Assembly: GCA_024637395.1 (NCBI GenBank)
Contig: JAGXFG010000064.1
Location: 1-54,947, forward strand
DNA length: 54,947 nt
Direction of reading: 5' to 3'
Origin: Burkholderiaceae bacterium
Lineage (GTDB): Bacteria; Pseudomonadota; Gammaproteobacteria; Burkholderiales; Burkholderiaceae_E
In this document: one piece after another, positions 28,961 through 37,490 of the stretch
Layout: each line of letters begins with the position of its first letter
Numbering within the stretch: position 1 is the stretch's first letter
Made by a program: the position numbers and the translations under genes
Notes under the pieces: model-generated
Databases searched by the model: none
Told to the model about the DNA's origin: nothing
Seen by the model: the letters and a program-made list of their open reading frames with translations, nothing else

Positions 28961-30112
28961 TCACGCCCATTTGTCCACCGCGTACGCCTCGACGGCGCCC
29001 GGGTCAAAACCGAAACCCAGACCCGGCCCATCGGGTACGACCAGCCGTCCCTGGTCGAAGCTGAGCTGCCTGTCGACCAGGCGGCGGAAGTTCAGCACCT
29101 GGTCGTCAGAAAAGTATTCGACGAAGCCCGCGTTGGGCGTCGCCGCCACCAGGTGCACATGCAGATCATGGAACCAGTGGGGACACATCGTCACGCCAAA
29201 CCCCGCTGCCACGGCCGCGATTCGGCGCCATTCACTGATACCACCGCAAACCGCGGCGTCGGTCTGCAGAATCATCGCGGCGCGCTTCTCCAGCAACTCC
29301 TGGTGCCGCCAGCGGCCCGCCTCGATCTCGCCGGTGGCTACCGCAACCGGTGTCCGCCTGGCCAGTTGCGCATGGTTCTCGATGTCGTCCGGGCTGAACG
29401 GCTCCTCGATCCAGTAGGGATCGTAGGGCTCGTAACGCTTCATGTACTCGAGCGCCGTGGGCAGGTCGCTCCAGGCGTTGTTGGCGTCGAGCATCAGCAG
29501 GACATCCGGGCCGATGGCGGCGCGCGCCGCCTTGATGCGCGCTTCCTCTTCCCTGGGTGCGAAGCGGCCGACCTTGATCTTGACGGCCTTGAAGCCGAGG
29601 GCGACATAGCCGGCCAGTTCCTGTCCCAGGTGTTCCGGCGTCTTCCCCTCGAGGTAGTAACCGCCGCTGGCGTAGGCCGGCACGGTCTGCGACGCACAGC
29701 CGCCGAGGTACTGCGCCAGGGGTAGCGCGGCTGCGCGCGCGTTGCGGTCCCACAGCGCGACGTCCAGGATCGACAGCGCGCGCATGGTCGAGCCGGCGCG
29801 GCCGTGCAGCAGCGTGTCCTGGTACATCTCGCGCCACAGGCCTTCAACGCGCAGCGCATCCTGTCCGACCAGCAGGGGCTGGAACAGCTCGCGCACGGCG
29901 TGGGTGACCAGCATGCCCCCGCGGCTGCCGCTGTAGCAAAAGCCGATCCCTTCCTGGCCATCGACCGTGCGCACCCTGACCAGGGTGTATTCGCGCGCCG
30001 ACACCTTGCGGGTCGAAAAAGACGTCACATGATCCAGTGGAATGCGGATCGTCCGGGCTTCGACGCTGAGGATGCGGGAGTCCCGGGTGGCGCCGCTCGT
30101 TTCGTTTGCCAT
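28961..30112 (-). CDS. Mandelate racemase/muconate lactonizing enzyme family (enolase superfamily)
   Basis: The 383-residue product has the full mandelate-racemase-type catalytic set: K178xK180 (KAVKIKVG), metal ligands D209, E236 and E262, and the acid-base dyad D285/H312. Spacing of these residues is almost the same as in mandelate racemase (29, 27, 26, 23 and 27 residues). Members act as sugar-acid dehydratases, racemases or lactone cycloisomerases. The conserved TMCPHWFHDLHVHLVAATPN strand suggests an acid-sugar dehydratase or cycloisomerase. A GGGAAATGCC site precedes the ATG, 33 bases after the IlvD-like gene. The substrate is unknown. Confidence 0.85.
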   Translation of the reverse strand: MANETSGATRDSRILSVEARTIRIPLDHVTSFSTRKVSAREYTLVRVRTVDGQEGIGFCYSGSRGGMLVTHAVRELFQPLLVGQDALRVEGLWREMYQDTLLHGRAGSTMRALSILDVALWDRNARAAALPLAQYLGGCASQTVPAYASGGYYLEGKTPEHLGQELAGYVALGFKAVKIKVGRFAPREEEARIKAARAAIGPDVLLMLDANNAWSDLPTALEYMKRYEPYDPYWIEEPFSPDDIENHAQLARRTPVAVATGEIEAGRWRHQELLEKRAAMILQTDAAVCGGISEWRRIAAVAAGFGVTMCPHWFHDLHVHLVAATPNAGFVEYFSDDQVLNFRRLVDRQLSFDQGRLVVPDGPGLGFGFDPGAVEAYAVDKWA

Positions 30113-30145
30113 GGCATTTCCCTTTCAGATGAAAGCGGGCCGGCT

Positions 30146-31885
30146 CTAGCGCTGCGCCTTGGGCACGGTGTCGATCATGTCGGCCGCGCGCAGGAAGTCG
30201 AAATCGCAGCCCTGATCGGCCTGGGTGACGGAGTTCAGGAACAGCTTGAGATAGCCGCGTTCCTTGCGCTCCGCTGCGGGCGGCTTCACCTGAGCCGCCC
30301 GCGCGGCCAGTTCGGTGTCGCTCAGCAACACCTCAAGCGTGCGCCTGGCAACGCTCAGGCGGATGCGGTCGCCGTTGCGCACCAGGCCCAGAGGTCCGCC
30401 CTTGGCCGTCTCCGGGGTCACGTGCACGATCACCGTGCCCCCGGCCGTGCCGCTGATGCGGCCATCGGAAATCCGCAGCATGTCCTTGACGCCGAGGCGA
30501 CCGAGCTTCTTGGGAATCGGGATGTAGCCGGCTTCGGGCATACCGGGCGCACCAACCGGGCCAATCTGCTTGAGTACCAGGACATCGTCAGCGGCCACGT
30601 CGAGCGCCGGGTCGTCGATGCGCGCCGCCAGGTCCTTCATGTCCTCGAAAACGACCGCGCGACCCTCGTGCTCCATCAGTTCCGGCGACGCCGCAGAGCG
30701 CTTGATGATCGCTCCCCCGGGCGCGATATTGCCGCGCAACACGGCGATGCCGCCTTGCGCATAGACCGGGTTGTCGACGCTGCGCACGACCTGCTGCGGG
30801 AAGGCCGGGCCGGCAGCGTCGATTTCCTCGCCCAGCGTGCGGCCGGTAACCGTCAGTGCGTCCAGATGCAGCAGGGGGCGCAACTCGCGCAACACCGTCA
30901 CCAGACCGCCGGCACGGTGGAAATCCTCCATGTAATGCTCGCCCGAGGGCTTCAGGTTCACGAGCACCGGCGTTTCCTCGCTCATCCGGTCGAACTGCGC
31001 CAGGTCGATGGCGATGCCCATGCGTCCCGCGATCGCGCTCAGGTGGATGATGGCGTTGGTTGATCCGCCAATAGCCAGGAGCACCCGCAGCGCGTTCTCG
31101 AATGCCTTGGGGGTCAGGATCCGGTCGGGCGTCAGGCGCTGTTCGATCATCGCGATCGCCTGCGCGCCGCTGCGTTCGGCGATGCGGATCCGGTCGGCGG
31201 TCACGGCCGGCGGCGATGCGCCGCCCGGCAGCATGATCCCGAGCGCCTCGGCAAGGCAGGCCATGGTGCTGGCCGTTCCCATCACTGAGCAGGTCCCGAC
31301 GCTGGCCACCAGCTGATTGTTCACGGCGGCGATCTCCTGAGCGTCGATTTCCTCGCCGCGGAAGCTCGCCCAGAACCTGCGACAGTCGGTGCAGGCGCCG
31401 ACCCGCTCGCCGCGGTTCGAGCCGGTCAGCATCGACCCGGTCACCAGCTGGATCGCCGGCACGCCGGCCGAAATCGCACCCATCAATTGCGCCGGCACCG
31501 TCTTGTCGCAACCGCCGATCAGCACCACGGCATCCATCGGCTGCGCGCGGATCATCTCCTCGGTATCGATGGACATGAGGTTGCGCAGAAACATGCTCGT
31601 CGGATACGCGAAGCTCTCGTGCACCGAGATCGTCGGAAAGTCGATCGGGATGCCACCGGCGAGCATGACGCCGCGCTTGACGGCCTCAACGAGCTGGGGC
31701 GCGTTGCCATGGCACGGATTGAAGCCGCTGCCGGTGTTGATGATGCCGACCACGTGGCGCGAAAGCGCATCGTCGGTGTAGCCCGCGCCCTTGATGAAGG
31801 CCTTGCGCAGAAACAGCGAGAACTCGATGTCACCGTAGTTCGTGAGGCCCCTCTTCAAGCCCTTGGGTTCGTCATTGCCAGTCAT
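30146..31885 (-). CDS. IlvD/Edd family sugar-acid dehydratase (L-arabinonate dehydratase-like)
   Basis: The 579-residue product is an Fe-S dehydratase. Three cluster cysteines are visible: C58 (SGFNPCHGN), C126 (GGCDKTVPAQ) and C199 (SVGTCSVMGTAS). These positions match the [2Fe-2S] sugar-acid dehydratases better than branched-chain IlvD. The GASPPAVTADRIRIAERSG and GGSTNAIIHLSAIAGRMGI segments are typical. Beta-elimination of water from an aldonic acid to a 2-keto-3-deoxy acid is expected, feeding the DHDPS-family enzyme two genes downstream. It may instead act on another C5/C6 acid. Confidence 0.85.
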   Translation of the reverse strand: MTGNDEPKGLKRGLTNYGDIEFSLFLRKAFIKGAGYTDDALSRHVVGIINTGSGFNPCHGNAPQLVEAVKRGVMLAGGIPIDFPTISVHESFAYPTSMFLRNLMSIDTEEMIRAQPMDAVVLIGGCDKTVPAQLMGAISAGVPAIQLVTGSMLTGSNRGERVGACTDCRRFWASFRGEEIDAQEIAAVNNQLVASVGTCSVMGTASTMACLAEALGIMLPGGASPPAVTADRIRIAERSGAQAIAMIEQRLTPDRILTPKAFENALRVLLAIGGSTNAIIHLSAIAGRMGIAIDLAQFDRMSEETPVLVNLKPSGEHYMEDFHRAGGLVTVLRELRPLLHLDALTVTGRTLGEEIDAAGPAFPQQVVRSVDNPVYAQGGIAVLRGNIAPGGAIIKRSAASPELMEHEGRAVVFEDMKDLAARIDDPALDVAADDVLVLKQIGPVGAPGMPEAGYIPIPKKLGRLGVKDMLRISDGRISGTAGGTVIVHVTPETAKGGPLGLVRNGDRIRLSVARRTLEVLLSDTELAARAAQVKPPAAERKERGYLKLFLNSVTQADQGCDFDFLRAADMIDTVPKAQR

Positions 31886-31986
31886 GTGCCCATCCGTGTT
31901 GGATTGCCAAGAATCTTCATCTGTCGTGTCGCACTCCCGGGGCGCCCCGCGACCCGGTGTGGCGCCGCTTGCCGGTGACGGCGCCC

Positions 31987-33534
31987 TCAGCTCATGACGC
32001 CAATCTGCCAGGGCACGAATTCGTTATCGCCCAGGCCGAGCAGTTCGCTCTTGGAGCGCTCGCCCGACGCCGTCCGGAGCATCTGCTCGAAAATGCGCTG
32101 CCCCATCTCCGCCAGCGAGCAAGTGCCATCGAGAATTTCGCCGCAGTTGACGTCCATGTCTTCCTCGAGCCGCAGGTACATCGGCGTGTTGGTCGCCAGC
32201 TTGATGCTGGGAACCGGCTTGGCGCCGAACATTGATCCACGTCCCGTGGTGAACGCGATCAGGTTCGCGCCGCCGGCGATCTGGCCGGTCGCCGACACCG
32301 GGTCGTAACCGGGCGTGTCCATGAACACAAAGCCCCGCGCCAGGACCGGCTCGGCGTAGCGGTAAACCGCCATCAGGGGGCCGGTGCCGCCCTTCATCGA
32401 AGAGCCGAGCGACTTCTCGAAGATGTTGGCCAGTCCGCCCAGCTGGTTGCCGGGACTGACTTTGCCGTTGATCTGCACGTCGCGCCCCACCGAGTACTCA
32501 TCCTTCCACCAGCGCACCAGCTCGACCAGCTTCTCGCCGACCGCGCGGCTGGCCGCGCGCCGCGTCAGCGTGTGCTCGACGCCGTAGATCTCCGGCGTCT
32601 CCGAGAGAATCGCCGTGCCGCCGTGCTGCGCCAGGATGTCCACCGCAGCGCCCAATGCCGGGTTAGCCGTGATGGAGGAGAAGCCATCCGATCCGCCGCA
32701 CTGCAGGCCGACCATCAGATGGCTCGCCGATACCGTGCTGCGCGCGGCCTGGTTGGCCCCCGGCAACATCGCGTTGACCGCGGCGACGCCGGCCTCGATC
32801 GACCGGCGCGTTCCACCACTGTCCTGCATCACCAGGGTGTGCAGCGACGGCCCGCTCTGGAGACGCTCGTCGTCCATCAGCCCGGCCAGCTGGTTGCGTT
32901 CACAGCCCAGTCCGACTATCAGCACGCCCGCGAGATTGGGGTGGCGCGCATAGCCCGCGATCGTTCGGCGCAGCAAGGCCATCGGTTCGCCGCTCATCTC
33001 CATCCCGCAACCGAGGGCGTGGCTGAACGCCACCACGCCATCGACATTCGGATAGTCGGCGAGCCGTTGCGGCGTGAACCAGTCGGCGATCTTGCGTACC
33101 ACCGTCGCGGAGCAATTGACCGTGGACAGGATGCCGATGTAGTTGCGCGTTGCCACCCGGCCGTCGGAGCGCACAATGCCCTGAAAGGTCGCGCGCCGGG
33201 ACTCTTCAAGCAGCGTCACGGGCTCGAATTCGCTGGCATGCGCGTAGTCGCGGTCGAACTCGCGAAATTCGAGGTTGTGGCTGTGCACCATCGTGCCCGG
33301 CGCAATGTCAACGGCCGCGAAACCGATCACGACGTTGTACTTGCGCACGGGCTCGCCCTTGTGAATCAGCCTGGTCGCGATCTTGTATCCCGGCGGCACC
33401 TGGCTGCGGCTGACGATCCCCTCGCCCTCGATCGCGTCGCCGATGCCGACGTCCACCCGGGCGACGACGATGTTGTCGCTCGAGTGCAGTCGGATGATCG
33501 GCCCGGTCATGCGCTTGTCGGAAATATTGATCAC
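31987..33534 (-). CDS. UxaA/GarD-family altronate or galactarate dehydratase
   Basis: The 515-residue product joins a small N-terminal SAF-like domain (about 1-95, PPGYKIATRLIHKGEPVRKY and VDIAPGTMVHSHNL) to the large iron-dependent catalytic domain (VRSDGRVATRNYIGILSTVN, DGVVAFSHALGCGMEMSGE, VGLQCGGSDGFSSITANPAL, TTGRGSMFGAKPVPSIKLAT). This is the full-length architecture of altronate and galactarate dehydratases. The start is a GTG three bases after the dehydrogenase stop; an ATG eight codons later is possible. It is the third dehydratase family in one operon. The substrate is not resolved from sequence. Confidence 0.85.
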   Translation of the reverse strand: MINISDKRMTGPIIRLHSSDNIVVARVDVGIGDAIEGEGIVSRSQVPPGYKIATRLIHKGEPVRKYNVVIGFAAVDIAPGTMVHSHNLEFREFDRDYAHASEFEPVTLLEESRRATFQGIVRSDGRVATRNYIGILSTVNCSATVVRKIADWFTPQRLADYPNVDGVVAFSHALGCGMEMSGEPMALLRRTIAGYARHPNLAGVLIVGLGCERNQLAGLMDDERLQSGPSLHTLVMQDSGGTRRSIEAGVAAVNAMLPGANQAARSTVSASHLMVGLQCGGSDGFSSITANPALGAAVDILAQHGGTAILSETPEIYGVEHTLTRRAASRAVGEKLVELVRWWKDEYSVGRDVQINGKVSPGNQLGGLANIFEKSLGSSMKGGTGPLMAVYRYAEPVLARGFVFMDTPGYDPVSATGQIAGGANLIAFTTGRGSMFGAKPVPSIKLATNTPMYLRLEEDMDVNCGEILDGTCSLAEMGQRIFEQMLRTASGERSKSELLGLGDNEFVPWQIGVMS

Positions 33535-33537
33535 TTG

Positions 33538-34521
33538 TCAGCCAGCCTTGGTTTGGGGGTCGGAAGGAAGCGCGAACGCCGCGTGTGCGGTCGTCGGCAC
33601 GAGATCGATCGGGGTGAGCGTCGTCCCGCTGTCGAAGAAGCGGTGCAGGTTGTCGAGCGTCAGGCGTGCCATCGCCAGCCGCGTTTCTTCGGTGGCGCTG
33701 CCGACGTGCGGCGTCAGCACGACGTTATCGAAGCCGAACAAACGCTCGTCGATGTGCGGCTCGTTGTCAAAAACGTCCAGCGCAGCGCCGGCGATCAGCC
33801 CGCGCGCGAGCGCATCGATGAGCGCTGGCTCGTCGATCACCGAGCCGCGCGCAACATTGATCAGGTAGCCGCCCGGACCCAGCTCGGCCAGAACGGCAGC
33901 GTCGATCAGGCGCGCGCTCGCACGGCCGCCGGGCGTCGCCAGTATGAGCACATCCGAGGCCCGCGCCAGCGCGTGCAGGTCGCGCTCATAGCGCCAGGGC
34001 AGGTGCTGGTCGGCACGCCCGTGATAGGCCAGCGTGACGCCGAAGGGCTCCAGCCGGCGGGCAATTTCCTTGCCGATCCGCCCCAGTCCGACGATGCCGA
34101 TGCGCTTCCCGGCCAGATTGGCGGCCAGCGGGAACGCACCCTCGCGCCAGGCACCGGCGCGCACGAAACGGTCGGCCGCGGGCAGGCGGCGCAACAGGGC
34201 GAACAACATTCCGACGCAAAGTTCGGCGACGGCGCCATTGAGGACCTCTGGCGTATTGGTAACGACCGCGCCCTGTCGCGCGGCCGCCTCCAGCGCGACG
34301 AGGTCGTAGCCCACGCCGCAGATCGCGATGATGCCCAGATTGGGCAGGCCCGCGATCACGTCCCCCGGCACGGCGAAGTTGCTGCGCGTGATGATGCCCC
34401 GCACCCGGTTGCGCAGTGCGTCGTCCTGCTGCAGGGCCTGCCGGCCATGACAGCGGAACTCGCGGTCGATCAGGCTCTGGGCAATCACCGGGAAGGTGCC
34501 GATCTGCAGCAGGTCGTGCAT
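33538..34521 (-). CDS. D-isomer-specific 2-hydroxyacid dehydrogenase
   Basis: NAD(P)-dependent oxidoreductase of the glyoxylate/hydroxypyruvate reductase type. From the ATG at 34521 the product is 327 residues. The cofactor motif is GLGRIG (145-150), and the catalytic residues are R225 (INVARGSVIDE), E254 and H272 (LTPHVGSATEE). It is shorter than SerA-type enzymes and lacks an ACT domain, so it is not the missing serine-pathway enzyme. In the operon it may reduce a 2-keto acid such as glyoxylate, hydroxypyruvate or tartronate semialdehyde. A TTG at 34551 is an alternative start. Confidence 0.85.
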   Translation of the reverse strand: MHDLLQIGTFPVIAQSLIDREFRCHGRQALQQDDALRNRVRGIITRSNFAVPGDVIAGLPNLGIIAICGVGYDLVALEAAARQGAVVTNTPEVLNGAVAELCVGMLFALLRRLPAADRFVRAGAWREGAFPLAANLAGKRIGIVGLGRIGKEIARRLEPFGVTLAYHGRADQHLPWRYERDLHALARASDVLILATPGGRASARLIDAAVLAELGPGGYLINVARGSVIDEPALIDALARGLIAGAALDVFDNEPHIDERLFGFDNVVLTPHVGSATEETRLAMARLTLDNLHRFFDSGTTLTPIDLVPTTAHAAFALPSDPQTKAG

Positions 34522-34566
34522 GGCTGGTTGCGGGGCGGGGGGCGTGGGCAAAGCGGGCCGGGCTGA

Positions 34567-35364
34567 TCAGTTCGGCGGCGCAGCCACCTTGGCAACGCTC
34601 GGCGCTGCTTCCGGCTTGCCGGCCCGGCGGCGGTGCTGCTCCAGGTAGGCATCGCGCGAGGGGACAAGGTGGTCGCGACACAACTCGACGAGGCGTTCGT
34701 GGTCGCAAGCCCGCAATGCCTCGAGCATTTTCAGGTGATCGTCTTGCGCCTTCTCGAGGTAGTGCGGGAAGATCATCGACAGCGAGCGGATCGGGTGAGC
34801 ACGCTGCGCCGCGATTTCGATCATCTCGGTAAGCGGCGCATTGTCGGACAACGCAAATAACGCCTTGTGGAAAGCGATGTTGGCGCGGAAAGCGTTGTGC
34901 AGGTCAGATGCGAGCGCGGCGGCGGCGTGCTGCTGCTGGATGGCGCTCAGTTCGGCGAGCCGCTCGGGCGCAACCGGCAGCTGAATCTGGCGCGCGCAAC
35001 TGGTCTCGAGGATCTCCCGGACCCCGCACAGGTCGATTACTTCCTTGGCGGTGTAGAACTTTACCAGCGCGCCGATGTTCTTCTTGCGCTCGACCAGGCC
35101 CATCTGTTCCAGCTCCTGGAGCACCTGACGGACCACGTGCCGCTTGAGGTTGAAGCGGGCCCGAAGATCGTCCTCGATGAGACGTTCGCGCGGATGCAGA
35201 TACCCGAAGACGATGTCCTCCTCGAGCTCCTCGACCACGTGCCGTATCAGTTGTTCGGCGTTGCGGTCACGATGCGGCGGCGAGCTGTCGCTACCTTTGG
35301 CATCGGGCGCGTCAACCACGGCGTTGCCCTCAGAAGCGTTGGCCTGTCGGTTCTCGTAAGCCAT
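34567..35364 (-). CDS. GntR-family (FCD) transcriptional regulator of the sugar-acid operon
   Basis: The 265-residue product has an N-terminal polar leader, a winged helix (about residues 37-105, with GYLHPRERLIEDDLRARF and HVVRQVLQELEQMGLVERKK) and a helical FCD ligand domain (about 110-235, with HKALFALSDNAP and DDHLKMLEAL, including metal- or acid-binding histidines). FCD regulators usually repress until an acid metabolite binds. It is embedded in the operon between tctA and the dehydrogenase, so it likely controls it. The AT-rich inverted repeat at the tctC promoter is the obvious candidate site. The ATG at 35364 is 5 bases after tctA. Confidence 0.87.
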   Translation of the reverse strand: MAYENRQANASEGNAVVDAPDAKGSDSSPPHRDRNAEQLIRHVVEELEEDIVFGYLHPRERLIEDDLRARFNLKRHVVRQVLQELEQMGLVERKKNIGALVKFYTAKEVIDLCGVREILETSCARQIQLPVAPERLAELSAIQQQHAAAALASDLHNAFRANIAFHKALFALSDNAPLTEMIEIAAQRAHPIRSLSMIFPHYLEKAQDDHLKMLEALRACDHERLVELCRDHLVPSRDAYLEQHRRRAGKPEAAPSVAKVAAPPN

Positions 35365-35369
35365 CAGGG

Positions 35370-36881
35370 CTACAAGGTGTCATTGTCGGCTGTCCGGCGC
35401 TTGCGCCAGAACATCCGGAAAAAGGGCGTCGCCTGGAGGATCGACAGCAGCGCGACCAGCAGCAGTCCGGCCGCGACCGGGCTCTTGAAGAACACGCCCC
35501 AGCTGCCAAAACCGATCAGCAGCGACTGCGAAAGACTGTTATCCAGTAGCGGCCCGAGCACCAACCCGATAACCAGCGGCGCGGTCGGTATTTTCGCGCG
35601 CTCGAAGACGTAGCCGAGCGCGCCGAAGCCAAGCATCAGCCAGACGTCGAACATGTTGTTGTTGATGGCCAGCGAGCCGATGATGCTGAGCACGACGATG
35701 ACCAGCGAAACCACCATCTTCGGCACCATGGTTACGTAGATGCACACCCGCGTCAGCGCCAGTCCGATCAGGAACAGCGGGATATTGGCCAGGATGACGG
35801 CCCAGATCAGCGTGTAGGTGATCGCGCCGTGTTCGGTGAGCAGGTTCGGGCCCGGCATGATGCCGTGCACCATCAGGCCGCCGAGCAGCACAGCGGTCGA
35901 CGAACTGCCCGGAATGCCCAGGGCGATGGTGGGAATCAGCGCACCGCCGACCACGGCATTGTTGGCGGCTTCGGGCGCCGCTATTCCGGCCGGATCACCC
36001 TTGCCGAAACCTGACTTGTCCTTGGCAAAGCGCTTGGCTTCGTTATAGGCGAACCAGCTGGCGGTGTCGCCGCCCGTGCCGGGTATGACCCCGGTGACGA
36101 TCCCGATCAACGACGAGCGCAGGATGTTGGGAAACATCGACACGAATTCACTCAGCCGCGGCAGGACCCGGTCGCTGATCTGGTTGGCGATGTTCTGCAC
36201 CCCGCGCGACTGCTCGGCCAGCGCGATCGCCTGTGGAATGGAGAACAGTCCGATCAGCGCGACCGTGAACGGAATCCCTGAATAGAGGTTGATATTGTCG
36301 GCCGTGAACCGCGCGGTGCCGGTCATGGGATCCATCCCGACCATGGCCAGCAGCAATCCGAGCGCACCGGAGAGCAGACCCTTGATCGGCGAGCCCTTGG
36401 AGAGGGTGCCGATCATGGTGATTCCCAGCGCAGCGATCGCGAACAGTTCAACCGGACCGAACATCAGCACCAGCCTGCCGAGGAAGGGCGCGGCGGTCAG
36501 CAGCGCGACACCGCTCAACAGTCCGCCGAACAATGACGCCGAAAGCGAGATCCCGAGCGCTCTTCCGGCCTCACCGCGGGCCCCCATGGGGAAACCGTCC
36601 ATCACGGTGGCCGCAGCGGCCGGGGTTCCGGGCGTGCGCAGGATGATGGCCGCTATCGAGCCGCCGTACATGGCCGCCAGATACAGGGCAGCCATCATGC
36701 TCAGCCCGGTTTCCGGTGGCAGATTGAAGGTGAGCGGCAGCAGCAGCGCCAGCGCCATGGTGGCCGACAGTCCCGGCAGCGCACCCACGACCAGGCCGAG
36801 CGCGACACCAATGACCGTGAACATCATGTTGTAGGGGCTGATCGCGTTGAGCAGCCCGGTGACGATAAACGTGTTTTCCAT
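35370..36881 (-). CDS. tctA: Tripartite tricarboxylate transporter, large permease TctA
   Basis: Large membrane subunit of a TTT importer that takes up an organic or sugar acid, driven by ion gradient. The product is 503 residues with about 11-12 helices. The conserved VIGVALGLVVGALPGLSATM and GIVTGVIPGTGGDTASWFAY loops, and the GIPGSSSTAVLLGGL motif, are present. The ATG at 36881 follows GAGGA by nine bases; a TTG two codons upstream is less likely. It lies 19 bases after tctB. The substrate is probably the acid degraded by the operon. Confidence 0.92.
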   Translation of the reverse strand: MENTFIVTGLLNAISPYNMMFTVIGVALGLVVGALPGLSATMALALLLPLTFNLPPETGLSMMAALYLAAMYGGSIAAIILRTPGTPAAAATVMDGFPMGARGEAGRALGISLSASLFGGLLSGVALLTAAPFLGRLVLMFGPVELFAIAALGITMIGTLSKGSPIKGLLSGALGLLLAMVGMDPMTGTARFTADNINLYSGIPFTVALIGLFSIPQAIALAEQSRGVQNIANQISDRVLPRLSEFVSMFPNILRSSLIGIVTGVIPGTGGDTASWFAYNEAKRFAKDKSGFGKGDPAGIAAPEAANNAVVGGALIPTIALGIPGSSSTAVLLGGLMVHGIMPGPNLLTEHGAITYTLIWAVILANIPLFLIGLALTRVCIYVTMVPKMVVSLVIVVLSIIGSLAINNNMFDVWLMLGFGALGYVFERAKIPTAPLVIGLVLGPLLDNSLSQSLLIGFGSWGVFFKSPVAAGLLLVALLSILQATPFFRMFWRKRRTADNDTL

Positions 36882-36900
36882 GGTCAACGGTCCTCGCGCA

Positions 36901-37362
36901 TCACTTCAGGATTGGCAGAACCGCTACCGGAAGGTTCAGCGCCCAGATAAAGACCGCCCAGATGAAGGCCGTGGCGAGGGTGCCGATCGCTACCGCCAGG
37001 AGCGCCGACATGGTGCGGCTCACCAGCAACGAGCCGGTGATGAACAAGGGCGTCACGATCAGGTACCCGGCGATCGGGATCAACGCGACATAGGCGATGA
37101 TCGCCGCGCCGAACGACACCAGCACCAGCCATTTGACGGGCAGAAGAACCTCGTCCTGGTCAACCGGCGCAATCACTGCGCTCCGGCGGGCATTGCGCCA
37201 CTTCAGGAACTCTTCAACGATCATCATCGCGGCCAGCACGACGACCAGCCAGATCAGCAGCACCGGCATGCGCTTGGCGACCGCCGGCAGTTCCGTCGTC
37301 TGTGTACCCAGCAGCAGCGCAAAGAGGATCGTTCCAATTCCGATGACAAAGGAACTATTCAC
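36901..37362 (-). CDS. tctB: Tripartite tricarboxylate transporter, small permease TctB
   Basis: Small membrane subunit of the TTT importer. The product is 153 residues with four hydrophobic helices (about 5-20, 31-48, 72-95 and 103-145) and little conserved sequence, as is normal for TctB. The GTG start at 37362 has an AAGGGA site. It sits between tctC and tctA in the standard tctCBA order, which supports the call. Confidence 0.86.
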   Translation of the reverse strand: MNSSFVIGIGTILFALLLGTQTTELPAVAKRMPVLLIWLVVVLAAMMIVEEFLKWRNARRSAVIAPVDQDEVLLPVKWLVLVSFGAAIIAYVALIPIAGYLIVTPLFITGSLLVSRTMSALLAVAIGTLATAFIWAVFIWALNLPVAVLPILK

Positions 37363-37420
37363 CTTGATCCCTTTCAGTAGTGGGCGGCGCCGGGCCGGGA
37401 TCCGGACTTCATGAAGGCAC

Positions 37421-37459
37421 CTGCCACCCGAGTCCGGGTATGGGCAACCCCGGTGGCAG
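37421..37459 (-). other. Intercistronic stem-loop between tctC and tctB
   Basis: CTGCCACC (421-428) is complementary to GGTGGCAG (452-459), with a 23-base GC-rich loop that can fold further (CCCGAGTCCGGG and nearby repeats). It lies 30 bases past the tctC stop. Hairpins at this point in binding-protein operons usually protect the upstream mRNA or weaken readthrough, so that the binding protein outnumbers the permease. No U-tract follows, so it is not a strong terminator. Confidence 0.5.
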
Positions 37460-37490
37460 ATGCATGCTTGCGCGAAGCGACTGCTACTTG

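Noticed and set aside
33538-34521. 2-hydroxyacid dehydrogenase as a serine-pathway SerA
   Set aside because: It is 327 residues with no C-terminal ACT or intervening domain and lies in a catabolic operon, so a glyoxylate/hydroxypyruvate-type role is more likely.
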